A DNA stretch of 20,574 nt from the IMG/VR virus record IMGVR_UViG_3300035670_007870, positions 1 to 20,574 of that record. One strand, written 5' to 3'. Below, piece by piece: positions 1-6,338 of this stretch. The DNA comes from a virus. The notes beneath the pieces were generated by a model, which saw nothing but the letters and a program-made list of their open reading frames with translations, had not been told where the DNA came from and did no database searches. Positions within the stretch are counted from its first letter, which is position 1, and every line of letters begins with the position of its first letter. A program made the translations under genes and the position numbers.

Positions 1-71
1 CCCAACCTGAGGCAGGGAGAAGAGAAGGAGGGGATAAGGTGTAAGGGGTGGGGGTTAGGTTATCATGTTCT

Positions 72-91
72 CATGTTAACACGCTAACATG
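72..91. repeat. Inverted repeat, possible operator or hairpin
   Basis: CATGTTA (72-78) and TAACATG (85-91) are perfect 7-base complementary arms around a 6-base centre. A further CATGTT lies just upstream at 64-69. This could be a protein-binding site or a small hairpin. No T-run follows, so it does not look like a terminator. Confidence 0.4.
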
Positions 92-243
92 CACCAGATA
101 CACATACCCATTAATAACAGTCGCATAACTATTATTGTGCGCATATACACCAGAGGTAGGGGTAAGTTATCAGGGGTACACCCCCCACCTCCTGTTTCTC
201 TGGAGTACCTACCCTAGGGGTTCATATATATAGATGTGGGGGC

Positions 244-286
244 ATGCTCAGGCTCTTAAAGTCCATGCTCCAGCCCATTAAAGTCC
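244..286. repeat. Imperfect tandem repeat, two units of 21 and 22 bp
   Basis: Units at 244-264 and 265-286 both begin ATGCTC and end TTAAAGTCC. Aligned with one gap they match at 18 of 22 positions. They lie directly upstream of the GTGTACAC palindrome and the first gene. Short phased repeats like this are typical protein-binding sites, for example of a regulator or a packaging or replication initiator. The role here is unknown. Confidence 0.5.
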
Positions 287-302
287 CATTCCCACTTGTA
301 CT

Positions 303-310
303 GTGTACAC
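303..310. promoter_or_regulatory. Candidate Phd/YefM-type operator (GTGTACAC)
   Basis: This perfect 8-bp palindrome with a TGTACA core lies 23 bp before the start of the Phd/YefM-like gene at 334. YefM-family antitoxins are known to autoregulate through palindromes with a TGTACA core. A weak promoter could surround it (TTGTAC at 296-301, AT-rich TAAATA at 319-324), in which case a bound protein would block RNA polymerase. The palindrome is seen; its function is inferred from the neighbouring gene. Confidence 0.5.
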
Positions 311-333
311 AATTATGCTAAATATGTATCCAT

Positions 334-732
334 ATGACTAAAGTCAATATCAGAGAGTTTAGGTCACATCTGGGAGAGTACTTAAAGAATCTGCCAATTA
401 CTATCACAAATAGGGATAAACCTATTGCAATTGTGTACACCCCTCAAGACAACCCTAATAAAGAGATAGATTTACTCAAGGCCTACATTAAGGAATTGGA
501 GTCACAATTAGAGAATAATAAAGAAGACCGTGTACACAATGTAGAACCCTTTCAAGAATATAAGAAATTAATCTTAGATAAGTGTGAACATCCAGGTTGT
601 AAGTCAACAGCCGTAGGAGTATTTAATATCATCATCCACGACTGGGAATTGGGCGATATTAAGAAAGATGCATATTTATGTGATAAACATAGGAGGCACT
701 ATGAAAAAGGGGATGCTGAAAACAGTAAATAA
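334..732 (+). CDS. Phd/YefM-like DNA-binding protein with C-terminal zinc-finger-like domain
   Basis: The 132-residue protein begins with a Phd/YefM-type antitoxin fold signature: VNIREFRSHLGEYL at residues 4-17, then a strand region ITITNRDKPIAIV at 22-34. Residues 42-65 look like a short coiled coil, a likely dimer extension. Residues 84-119 carry C84, C89, C116 and H119, with spacing fit to hold one zinc ion. In Phd/YefM proteins the N-terminal domain dimerises on DNA palindromes and the C-terminus neutralises a toxin; here the tail is replaced by the Cys/His module. The next gene is not a recognisable toxin, so this is probably a stand-alone transcriptional regulator. Three GTGTACAC sites in or just before the gene fit autoregulation. 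No strong SD is visible before 334. Confidence 0.7.
   Translation: MTKVNIREFRSHLGEYLKNLPITITNRDKPIAIVYTPQDNPNKEIDLLKAYIKELESQLENNKEDRVHNVEPFQEYKKLILDKCEHPGCKSTAVGVFNIIIHDWELGDIKKDAYLCDKHRRHYEKGDAENSK
433..440. promoter_or_regulatory. Second GTGTACAC palindrome inside the Phd-like gene
   Basis: This is an identical 8-bp palindrome within the 5' part of the Phd-like coding region, 130 bp after the first copy. It could be an auxiliary operator, or the repetition could be chance constrained by coding. Confidence 0.35.
530..537. promoter_or_regulatory. Third GTGTACAC palindrome inside the Phd-like gene
   Basis: This third identical copy lies 97 bp after the second. Reading the rest of the window by eye I noticed no other TGTACA, so the clustering near this gene looks non-random. 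I have not run an exhaustive count. Confidence 0.35.
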
Positions 733-892
733 ACCAGAAGAGTCTCTTCCTGGAAAGATGAAACAAATGATTAGATCACTCTACACTGACAGGCAGAAAC
801 TGATTGATGCAGGTAATGGTTCGGATTTCACATTCTTTATAGGAAACAGGATATTTAGGTTAACTAAGAAAGGCCTCCAATATGAGGTCTAA
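701..892 (+). CDS. Small hypothetical protein
   Basis: This is a 63-residue protein of unknown function. I chose the start at 701 because a perfect AGGAGG (691-696) lies four bases upstream; an in-frame ATG at 668 has no such site. The gene overlaps the end of the preceding one by 32 bases, so translation is probably coupled. The protein is basic at its N-terminus, with a predicted helix (KMKQMIRSLYTDRQKLIDAG) followed by a short beta-rich end (DFTFFIGNRIFRL). No known motif is recognised. It has no features of a toxin of the Doc, YoeB or RelE families, although its position after a Phd-like gene is where a toxin would sit. Confidence 0.75.
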   Translation: MKKGMLKTVNKPEESLPGKMKQMIRSLYTDRQKLIDAGNGSDFTFFIGNRIFRLTKKGLQYEV

Positions 893-1175
893 GTATGAGG
901 TAAAGGCTCAGAAAGACCTGGTTAAGGAAGGTTACTTTGTTGATAATAAAGCGGGGATGGGTCGGTGGGCTAAAAATAGAGACTTCTTTAATCTGTTTGA
1001 CTTAGTAGCGGTTAAAAAAGGAGAACCCCTTCGGTGGATTTCTATTAAAGGAAAACAAGGTATCCCCCCCCTACACCGGAAAGAAATAGAAGCCTTTTGG
1101 CTACCACCTAATAATGTTAAAGAAATATGGAAGCGCAGTATGGGAAAGGAATACTGGTATAAACAGATCATATAA
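882..1175 (+). CDS. Putative PD-(D/E)XK-fold endonuclease-like protein
   Basis: This 97-residue protein resembles the core of small PD-(D/E)XK nucleases such as resolvase-like proteins. It has an N-terminal helix with E6 (SKYEVKAQKDLVKEGY), then FDLVAVKKGE with D40, then a strand RWISIKGKQG with K56. The usual acidic residue two before the Lys is Ser54, so catalysis is uncertain; some family members carry Gln or Ser there. It overlaps the preceding gene by 11 bases. AAAGG at about 869-873 may serve as the SD. A second in-frame Met gives a shorter alternative start. Small nucleases next to terminase genes are common in phages, with roles in DNA processing. The family call is a pattern-level inference. 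Confidence 0.5.
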   Translation: MRSKYEVKAQKDLVKEGYFVDNKAGMGRWAKNRDFFNLFDLVAVKKGEPLRWISIKGKQGIPPLHRKEIEAFWLPPNNVKEIWKRSMGKEYWYKQII

Positions 1176-1194
1176 TCAAAAGGCCAATAAGAAG

Positions 1195-1422
1195 ATGAAA
1201 GAATACTGTATGGAACACGGTATCCAAAGCTGTGAATTAAGGTTGCCTGGATGCACCGGCAGTATCTTCTTAACCTTTGCTCACCGTAAAAAGAGGCGTT
1301 TCTATACTGAGCCTGAGCAATTGTATGACCGGTCACAATGGCGTTTGGCCTGTGTTAACTGCCATGAACAGATTGAATACGATAAAGAGCTGACAGAAAG
1401 GGTCTTTAATGGGACGGCCTAA
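1195..1422 (+). CDS. HNH endonuclease-like protein next to terminase
   Basis: With this start the protein has 75 residues. It shows an HNH-type layout: a Cys pair (C13, C20), FAHRKK with the candidate general-base H30, a middle Asn/Trp region, and a C-V-N-C-H knuckle (C53, C56, H57) that would hold structural zinc with the first Cys pair. An in-frame ATG at 1114 would give 102 residues but would overlap the previous gene by 62 bases and has no SD. 1195 is preferred because it falls just after the previous stop. Neither start has a strong SD. The gene overlaps the terminase start by 14 bases. HNH proteins beside large terminases assist genome cleavage and packaging in HK97-like phages; the same role here is a reasonable guess. 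Confidence 0.6.
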   Translation: MKEYCMEHGIQSCELRLPGCTGSIFLTFAHRKKRRFYTEPEQLYDRSQWRLACVNCHEQIEYDKELTERVFNGTA

Positions 1423-2779
1423 AAAGAAAGAAGCTATTGAATTAAATCTGTACTACTCTAATAAAGAGGGTAGGCCGTCTAAACCCCATGAGGGCCAACA
1501 GCATATTCTAGATGAGTTAGATAAAGGGACCCGGTGGGTCATGATCCGGGCCGGGAGAAAATGGAATAAGACTTCCCTCTTAATTAGTTGGGGGATGGAA
1601 CAAGTAATAAAGAGTGGTTTAAACGTGCCTTTCATTGCGCCCAATAAGGTGCAAGCGAAAAATATCGTCTGGGACGACCATGTAGCCAGACTCCTGTACC
1701 ATTTTAAAGAAATAGGTTTTCCCTACAAAACTAACGAAAATGAGTTGACAGTGCAACTGCCGCACATTAATAAAGACATATTTGATCCCAATGGGGGAAA
1801 GTTGCAGTTATTTGGAGTGGAGAATGCTGACTCACTGAGAGGTATCTCTAACTGGGGTGCAGCCGTCCTAGATGAGTATGACGACTGGACCGAGGATATC
1901 TGGCCTCTAATTATCCGGCCCAACCTAGCTCCTCATATGGCCCCGGCGATTATAGCCGGAACACCCAAGGGCTTTAAAAACCTATACCGGATACAGGAAC
2001 AGGGTCTATTCAGGTGCTTCCACTACACTTCCTACGATAACCCGTATATGAACCGGGAAGAGCTGGAAGCAATGGAGAAAGAGTATAAGAGCTTGGGCAT
2101 GGCCTACTACCGGCAAGAGATCCTAGCTGAGTATGAGCGACCATATGGAACCGTTTATGAGGAGTGGAGCAGTGATAATTATAGGGAATTTGACTATGAT
2201 CCCTTCCTACCGGTGCATATTTCTATTGATTTTGGAGTGAATGACCCTACCGCTCTGATTTGGATCCAGCCCAATAATGGTGAATTTCGGGTTATAGATT
2301 ACTACGAGGCTTCTGATGCTAATGTAGAACACTTTGTATCAGTAATTAGAAGTAAGCCCTACAAGAAAGCTGACCTTTATACGGGCGATGCTGCCGGTAA
2401 AGCCAGATCTATCACTACCAATACTTCCCCAATAGACGATTATGGTAAGTTTGGGATTCATATTCGGACTAAAGACGGCCTACAGATACCAGACCAGATC
2501 AGATTAACCCATAAATACATCCCCATGTTGATTTTAAAGCAGAATAAAACCGAAAGATTAAGGGATTGTTTAATGAATTACCGTTATCCGACTAAAAAAA
2601 GTACGATTATGGACCAATCTAATGAGATTCCGGTCCATGATGAGTGGTCCCACGGCTGCCGAGCCTTAGAATATTACTTTGCAAACATCCACGGCGGTGG
2701 TTTAATGCGTAGTAGTGTGAATACCCAATTCCATAACAAAGAAATGAGGAAGAAATGGACCCTGGGTCAGAAGATTTGA
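1409..2779 (+). CDS. terL: Terminase large subunit (packaging ATPase and nuclease)
   Basis: This 456-residue protein pumps DNA into the prohead and cuts the concatemer. The ATPase half shows a Walker A-like AGRKWNKT (48-55), Walker B AAVLDEYDD with D155/E156, and a coupling motif IIAGTPKG (181-188). The RNase H-fold nuclease half shows three acidic positions: D274 in SIDFGVNDP, D327 in YTGDAAG and D411 in VHDEWSHG. Length and order fit a complete TerL. The Walker A is deviant, with Asn53 where Gly normally precedes the Lys. AAAGGG (1397-1402) lies six bases before the ATG. The gene starts inside the end of the HNH gene and its end overlaps the next gene, so it lies in a coupled operon. No small terminase is recognisable upstream. 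Confidence 0.93.
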   Translation: MGRPKKKEAIELNLYYSNKEGRPSKPHEGQQHILDELDKGTRWVMIRAGRKWNKTSLLISWGMEQVIKSGLNVPFIAPNKVQAKNIVWDDHVARLLYHFKEIGFPYKTNENELTVQLPHINKDIFDPNGGKLQLFGVENADSLRGISNWGAAVLDEYDDWTEDIWPLIIRPNLAPHMAPAIIAGTPKGFKNLYRIQEQGLFRCFHYTSYDNPYMNREELEAMEKEYKSLGMAYYRQEILAEYERPYGTVYEEWSSDNYREFDYDPFLPVHISIDFGVNDPTALIWIQPNNGEFRVIDYYEASDANVEHFVSVIRSKPYKKADLYTGDAAGKARSITTNTSPIDDYGKFGIHIRTKDGLQIPDQIRLTHKYIPMLILKQNKTERLRDCLMNYRYPTKKSTIMDQSNEIPVHDEWSHGCRALEYYFANIHGGGLMRSSVNTQFHNKEMRKKWTLGQKI

Positions 2780-3036
2780 CCGACAATCAAATGAAATATG
2801 GTTGGAGTAAATGGGGTGGACCGAGATATGGCTTATTAAAAGACGAAAAAGAATGGGTATGTCAAGCTTGTGGTGAACCACAGCCCAAAGAACTACCAAC
2901 TTACATGCTCCCACTAGATTCTTTTTACCGGGATTTTGTCAGAATATGTTCTAATTGCAAACATATACAGTATTCTCGCAGAATAAGCTATTACACACTA
3001 ATTAAAATTGTCCGTTATCACGGAAACTGGGGATAA
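2755..3036 (+). CDS. Small zinc-ribbon protein between terminase and portal
   Basis: This 93-residue protein has two Cys knuckles, CQACGEP and CSNCKHI, about 29 residues apart. The pattern suits a four-Cys zinc ribbon. The N-terminal part is rich in Gly and Trp and the C-terminus is basic and aromatic. The start at 2755 is supported by AGGA (2747-2750) four bases upstream and overlaps the terminase end by 25 bases. A later in-frame Met follows the terminase stop but lacks an SD. I do not recognise the family. Its place between terminase and portal suggests a packaging accessory or nucleic-acid-binding role, which is inference only. Confidence 0.7.
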   Translation: MDPGSEDLTDNQMKYGWSKWGGPRYGLLKDEKEWVCQACGEPQPKELPTYMLPLDSFYRDFVRICSNCKHIQYSRRISYYTLIKIVRYHGNWG

Positions 3037-3038
3037 TT

Positions 3039-5111
3039 ATGAAGAAACAGTTACCCATTGAGCCATTTTCCCAAGCAGCTAAGTCAAATGACGACTATTT
3101 GCTGGAAGCCACCCAACATTATCAGTGGTGGACTGACGATAACGCTCAAAGAGCCTCCCGTGATAATGGTTGGGATGATATTACCGATGCTTATTGGGGT
3201 AAGTTGCCGGATGATTGGCCGTTTATTAGTAGAACGGTAGATCCCCGTATCCGAACCGCCTTATTAGAGAAAAACGCCCGTCTGACTAACCGCAGTTTAA
3301 AGGGTAGAGTAGATCCTCGTGAGGGCGGGGATGTAGTTAAGGCTAAAATCCACAATGCGATCATTTCCTACCAATGGGATACCGCCAATGAGGGTGGAAC
3401 CATGAACCAGAAAATTGGAGTGTGCGACATTGATGGCAGGATGTATCAAAGTAAATTCGCTTATGTTTACTGGAAGACTGAGAAGGACGGGAAGAAACTA
3501 ATCTTTGATGGTAATGAGATGAAGCCTTTAAATATCCGTGATTGTGGTTTAGATCCCAACTGCGAACACGTTAGAGATGCTAAATGGTTCCAACACCGGA
3601 TGTGGAAAGAGTGGGAAGACATTGTTGCCAACAAAGATATGTTCCCAGGTTTTAGTGATTTGGAAAAAGTCATGGACAAGAAACGTCCGGCTCAGAAAAG
3701 ACGTGACACTGAATGGAAACACCGCATTAAAGAATTAGAGGGCTTAGAAGACAGACTGGGAACAGACGAGGCCTTTCCGGTCGTTGAGATTGTCTTTGAA
3801 TACCGCCGGGATAAATGGATTGTGTTTGCGCCTCAATACAACATCCTTTTAGGAGTGTTAGATAACCCCTATGACCACCGCAGGATTCCCATTTCTCAAT
3901 TGAGGTACTATCCCATAGATGGAGATAACTTGGGCGAGAGTGAGGTGGGTTCGGTAATGGAGTTATGGATTGCTATCCAAGCTATTGTCTGTGCTTTCTT
4001 GGATGAGGTTATCTTAAAGATGCGACCACCACTAAAAGTAGTAGAGGGGGCAGCCAGGGTAGAGACTTTGGTTTATGAGCCTGAGGCCCACTGGCTAATG
4101 GATAACGTCAACGCCGTTACAGAGATGGAATCCAGAGCCGATAGTGTCCGTTATTTCCAGAATACCTATCCGGCCTTAGTAGCGGCTTTCAACTCGGCCA
4201 TAGGCGAATTGTCACAGGGTATTAGTAACCTTGATCCCACCAAAGCTGACACTACTGCCACTGAGGTTAAATACCACGCTAAACAACAAAACACCCGTGA
4301 CCAGAAGAACCAGTCCGAATTATCTGAGTTTGTTCGGGATGTGGTTTCTATGTGGATTTCCAACAACAAACAATTCCTATTCAGAGACCCCAACAAGAGT
4401 GAACACATTTTAAGGATTGTGGGCCGGGAAGCCTATGATTACTTTAAACGCATGGGCATGGGCGACATGGAAGTGCCTCCAGAAGCCAGTGAGATGATTG
4501 GTCAAACTGTGGGTGATTTGATTGATGGCGGCAATGAAGTTAATGAGAACGACTTGGCCCAAATGTTTGAGGCTTCCCAAATTCCCAAATTCCCAATCAT
4601 TGAAAATCCTGGGGAGAGAAATCCCAACAAGTTAGTTATCAAGCCCAAACTAAGGGAGTCTGAATTAGAAGACAATGCTGAACTTAGTGTTGTTCCAGAA
4701 GACTTAGATGGATCATACGATTATGTTCCTGATATTAAGTCTATGGAAGCTGGCTCTAAAGAAGATATGGCTTTCGCTAGGAACCAGGCTGTTGCCTTGT
4801 TAACGAATCCGGTGATTCAGCAAGGATTGACAACCGAGGGGGTCCGGCCTATATTGAGAGGGCTATTAACCGATATATTTGAAGAATCAGGACTAACAGA
4901 TGCGGGCAAATATTTCCAGAATATCCAAGGACAACCGGGTCAAGCAATTCCAGGAGGAGTTGGAGGTCCAGGAGGCTTACCACCGAATCAGCCAAACCCC
5001 GGAATGGCAGCTCCACCTCAGGCCACACCTCAACAAACAGCTCCTCAACCGATGGCCCAAACCGGGGGACTACCCAACGGACCAGGACTTCCTCAGGGCC
5101 TACCAGCTTGA
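3039..5111 (+). CDS. Portal protein (P22-like)
   Basis: The 690-residue protein would form the dodecameric ring at the head vertex through which DNA enters and leaves. Its position after terminase and before scaffold and capsid, its size, and a Trp/Asp-rich N-terminus (about residues 20-60: QHYQWWTDDN, DAYWGKLPDDWPF) fit P22-like portals. The middle has long alpha-helical stretches expected of the stem and wing. Residues from about 630 to the end form a Gly/Pro/Gln-rich, probably disordered tail. GGGGA near 3029-3033 can serve as the SD. The DNA encoding this tail also carries a long open frame in +1 (see 4900-5244). The family assignment rests on overall pattern and context, not on a specific motif. 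Confidence 0.85.
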   Translation: MKKQLPIEPFSQAAKSNDDYLLEATQHYQWWTDDNAQRASRDNGWDDITDAYWGKLPDDWPFISRTVDPRIRTALLEKNARLTNRSLKGRVDPREGGDVVKAKIHNAIISYQWDTANEGGTMNQKIGVCDIDGRMYQSKFAYVYWKTEKDGKKLIFDGNEMKPLNIRDCGLDPNCEHVRDAKWFQHRMWKEWEDIVANKDMFPGFSDLEKVMDKKRPAQKRRDTEWKHRIKELEGLEDRLGTDEAFPVVEIVFEYRRDKWIVFAPQYNILLGVLDNPYDHRRIPISQLRYYPIDGDNLGESEVGSVMELWIAIQAIVCAFLDEVILKMRPPLKVVEGAARVETLVYEPEAHWLMDNVNAVTEMESRADSVRYFQNTYPALVAAFNSAIGELSQGISNLDPTKADTTATEVKYHAKQQNTRDQKNQSELSEFVRDVVSMWISNNKQFLFRDPNKSEHILRIVGREAYDYFKRMGMGDMEVPPEASEMIGQTVGDLIDGGNEVNENDLAQMFEASQIPKFPIIENPGERNPNKLVIKPKLRESELEDNAELSVVPEDLDGSYDYVPDIKSMEAGSKEDMAFARNQAVALLTNPVIQQGLTTEGVRPILRGLLTDIFEESGLTDAGKYFQNIQGQPGQAIPGGVGGPGGLPPNQPNPGMAAPPQATPQQTAPQPMAQTGGLPNGPGLPQGLPA

Positions 5112-5244
5112 TTACTACCGCATGTCGGCCTACCGAGAGATTATTCTTCTAATAGACGGAGCCTCGGCTCGGATAGAAGATATTAGGAATAGGACCAAAA
5201 ATGCCACTATCACACTCGGCCAAGCTCCCACCCCTAAAGTTTGA
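4900..5244 (+). CDS. Candidate overlapping gene out of frame with the portal tail
   Basis: An open frame of 114 residues runs in the +1 frame relative to the portal, sharing 212 bases with it and continuing 133 bases beyond its stop. CAGGA (4888-4892) lies seven bases before the ATG, a good SD. The non-overlapping part reads like real protein: RAYQLDYYRMSAYREIILL, then DGASARIEDIRNRTKN, mixed helical composition unlike the low-complexity portal tail. If this frame is not used, 5112-5200 would be an unexplained gap in a tightly packed operon. A minimal alternative is a 40-residue protein from ATG 5122, which has no SD. A +1 frameshift extension of the portal is also formally possible. No known function is recognised. 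Confidence 0.5.
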   Translation: MRANISRISKDNRVKQFQEELEVQEAYHRISQTPEWQLHLRPHLNKQLLNRWPKPGDYPTDQDFLRAYQLDYYRMSAYREIILLIDGASARIEDIRNRTKNATITLGQAPTPKV

Positions 5245-5413
5245 AGATGAAGTTTCTGAATTTGAGGCTAGGCAGGAAAAGAAAGATATTTCCTTTAAAA
5301 GGTGTGACCATAAACATAAAGTTGTTTGGTCTAATGGTTGGGTGAAGTGCCGTTGTGGGGCTGGTTGGACTGGTCCCAGATCACAAGAGCTTTATAAATA
5401 TCTTACAAATTGA
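5201..5413 (+). CDS. Small zinc-ribbon-like protein
   Basis: This 70-residue protein has CDHKH followed 11 residues later by KCRCGAGW, a plausible Cys/His zinc knuckle pair, with a charged helical N-terminal half (EDEVSEFEARQEKKD). Small proteins with a terminal CxCG-x-W pattern are frequent in phage structural operons but have no agreed role. AGGA at about 5188-5191 may act as SD. The gene overlaps the preceding candidate frame by 44 bases. It is the second Cys-knuckle protein flanking the portal. Function unknown. Confidence 0.65.
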   Translation: MPLSHSAKLPPLKFEDEVSEFEARQEKKDISFKRCDHKHKVVWSNGWVKCRCGAGWTGPRSQELYKYLTN

Positions 5414-5439
5414 CAACCCCCCCGAACATATTGTTTACT
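5410..5439 (+). promoter_or_regulatory. Possible promoter for scaffold and capsid genes
   Basis: TTGACA at 5410-5415 is a perfect sigma70-type -35 hexamer, followed after 18 bases by TTTACT (5434-5439), which matches the -10 consensus at four of six positions. It lies in the 108-bp gap before the scaffold gene, one of the larger gaps after the leader. The -10 is weak and the -35 overlaps the preceding stop, so this is tentative. Confidence 0.3.
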
Positions 5440-5521
5440 CCATCCATATATCCGAACTCTAATGCCTGGAGTCTAAATTTGGCAATTACAATTGGATATA
5501 GCACTTTGAAAGAAAGGTTCT

Positions 5522-6319
5522 ATGCCTAACGAACCGAAACCAGGTCAAGAAAATGTGGCTGAGGAGAAACAGCCGGTAGAAGTGACCGCTACCGAACCAA
5601 CCCAGGATACCGATTCCCTTCCTGAAGGGGTTCCCGAAAGAACGGCTAAAGAGTTTGAAAAACTCAAACAGCATAATAAAGAGCTTTCGGAAAAGATTAA
5701 GGCCTTAGAGGCCACTAATCAGAAAACTGTGTTTGATGAATTACGTCCCCAGGAGACAGCTCCCGTTCCTGATGCAAGTCAGATACCGGGATTGACTCAA
5801 CCTCAGGTCAACCAAATTTACGACAATTTGGTGGATAAGGACGGATACATTGATGAACGCTTGTTAAAACAGACATTGAAGCAAGCTCAGGATGAGGCTA
5901 GACAGGCTCAAGCCAGAACCGCTCAATTAGAAAAAAGAATTGAGAATATGGAAGAGTCGGCTCAAGTCAGGGTAGCTCACAAAAAGTACCCCCAACTTGA
6001 TCCAAAGTCGCCTGAATTTGACCAGAAGTTTTTTAACGAAGTTAAGAAAACCGTGGTCTATCAGATGGTCCAAGGCCATCGTGATTTACTTCAGGCAGCC
6101 GATGAAGTAGCCGAGTTGTATTACAAAAATACACCATCTAAACAGGCAGAAGAGGTTGCTCAAAAGAAGGAAGAACAAGTCGCTCAAGCTAATGTCGCAA
6201 GCGGGGCAAGCGTAAAGACAGCTAGATTTACTCAGGCTGACACTAACGAAATTGTTAAAGCTATGCAGCATGGTAGTCGTGATGCTCTCCTAGAAAGGCT
6301 AAAGAGAGCGGGATATTAA
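5522..6319 (+). CDS. Capsid scaffolding protein
   Basis: The 265-residue protein lies directly before the capsid gene, the usual scaffold position. It is very rich in Glu, Gln, Lys and Pro, with a disordered acidic N-terminus (about 1-38). Predicted coiled coils lie at about 39-67 (AKEFEKLKQHNKELSEKIKA) and 115-150. The C-terminal helix is basic (SRDALLERLKRAGY), as in scaffolds that touch the capsid shell through their C-terminus. Scaffolds guide prohead assembly and leave before or during packaging. AAAGG (5513-5517) lies four bases before the ATG. No protease domain is visible, so the scaffold is probably released or cleaved by something else. Confidence 0.85.
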   Translation: MPNEPKPGQENVAEEKQPVEVTATEPTQDTDSLPEGVPERTAKEFEKLKQHNKELSEKIKALEATNQKTVFDELRPQETAPVPDASQIPGLTQPQVNQIYDNLVDKDGYIDERLLKQTLKQAQDEARQAQARTAQLEKRIENMEESAQVRVAHKKYPQLDPKSPEFDQKFFNEVKKTVVYQMVQGHRDLLQAADEVAELYYKNTPSKQAEEVAQKKEEQVAQANVASGASVKTARFTQADTNEIVKAMQHGSRDALLERLKRAGY

Positions 6320-6338
6320 TTAGCAATTAAAGGAAATT

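Larger units (their letters stand above)
1..333. other. Non-coding leader upstream of the first gene
   Basis: No convincing gene is visible on either strand. The first 60 bases are purine-rich with G runs at 30-33, 45-48 and 50-54. Further on are inverted repeats at 72-91 and around 150-203, a quasi-palindrome GGGGT-AC-ACCCC at 173-184, the palindrome CCCTAGGG at 213-220, a TATATATA stretch near 225, a tandem repeat at 244-286 and the GTGTACAC palindrome at 303-310. Such density of symmetry next to packaging genes suits a control region, and possibly a packaging or replication site, but nothing identifies which. The window edge may also simply be a contig end. Confidence 0.6.

Noticed and set aside
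30-59. G-quadruplex in the leader
   Set aside because: Only three G runs of four or more are present, with GG elsewhere, and one loop of 11 bases. A stable four-tract structure is not clearly supported.
334-892. A complete Phd-Doc or YefM-YoeB toxin-antitoxin module
   Set aside because: The antitoxin-like domain is present, but the 63-residue protein that follows has no Doc, YoeB or RelE features and is too small for Doc.
932-1336. A 134-residue open frame on the minus strand
   Set aside because: It lies opposite two overlapping plus-strand genes, has no SD, and its protein shows no coherent motif. Several other minus-strand frames of 60-83 residues, for example near 1453, 4166 and 6587, are shadows for the same reason.
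5479-5507. TTGGCA as a second promoter before the scaffold gene
   Set aside because: No acceptable -10 hexamer occurs at 16-18 bases, and the nearby TATAGC is too close.
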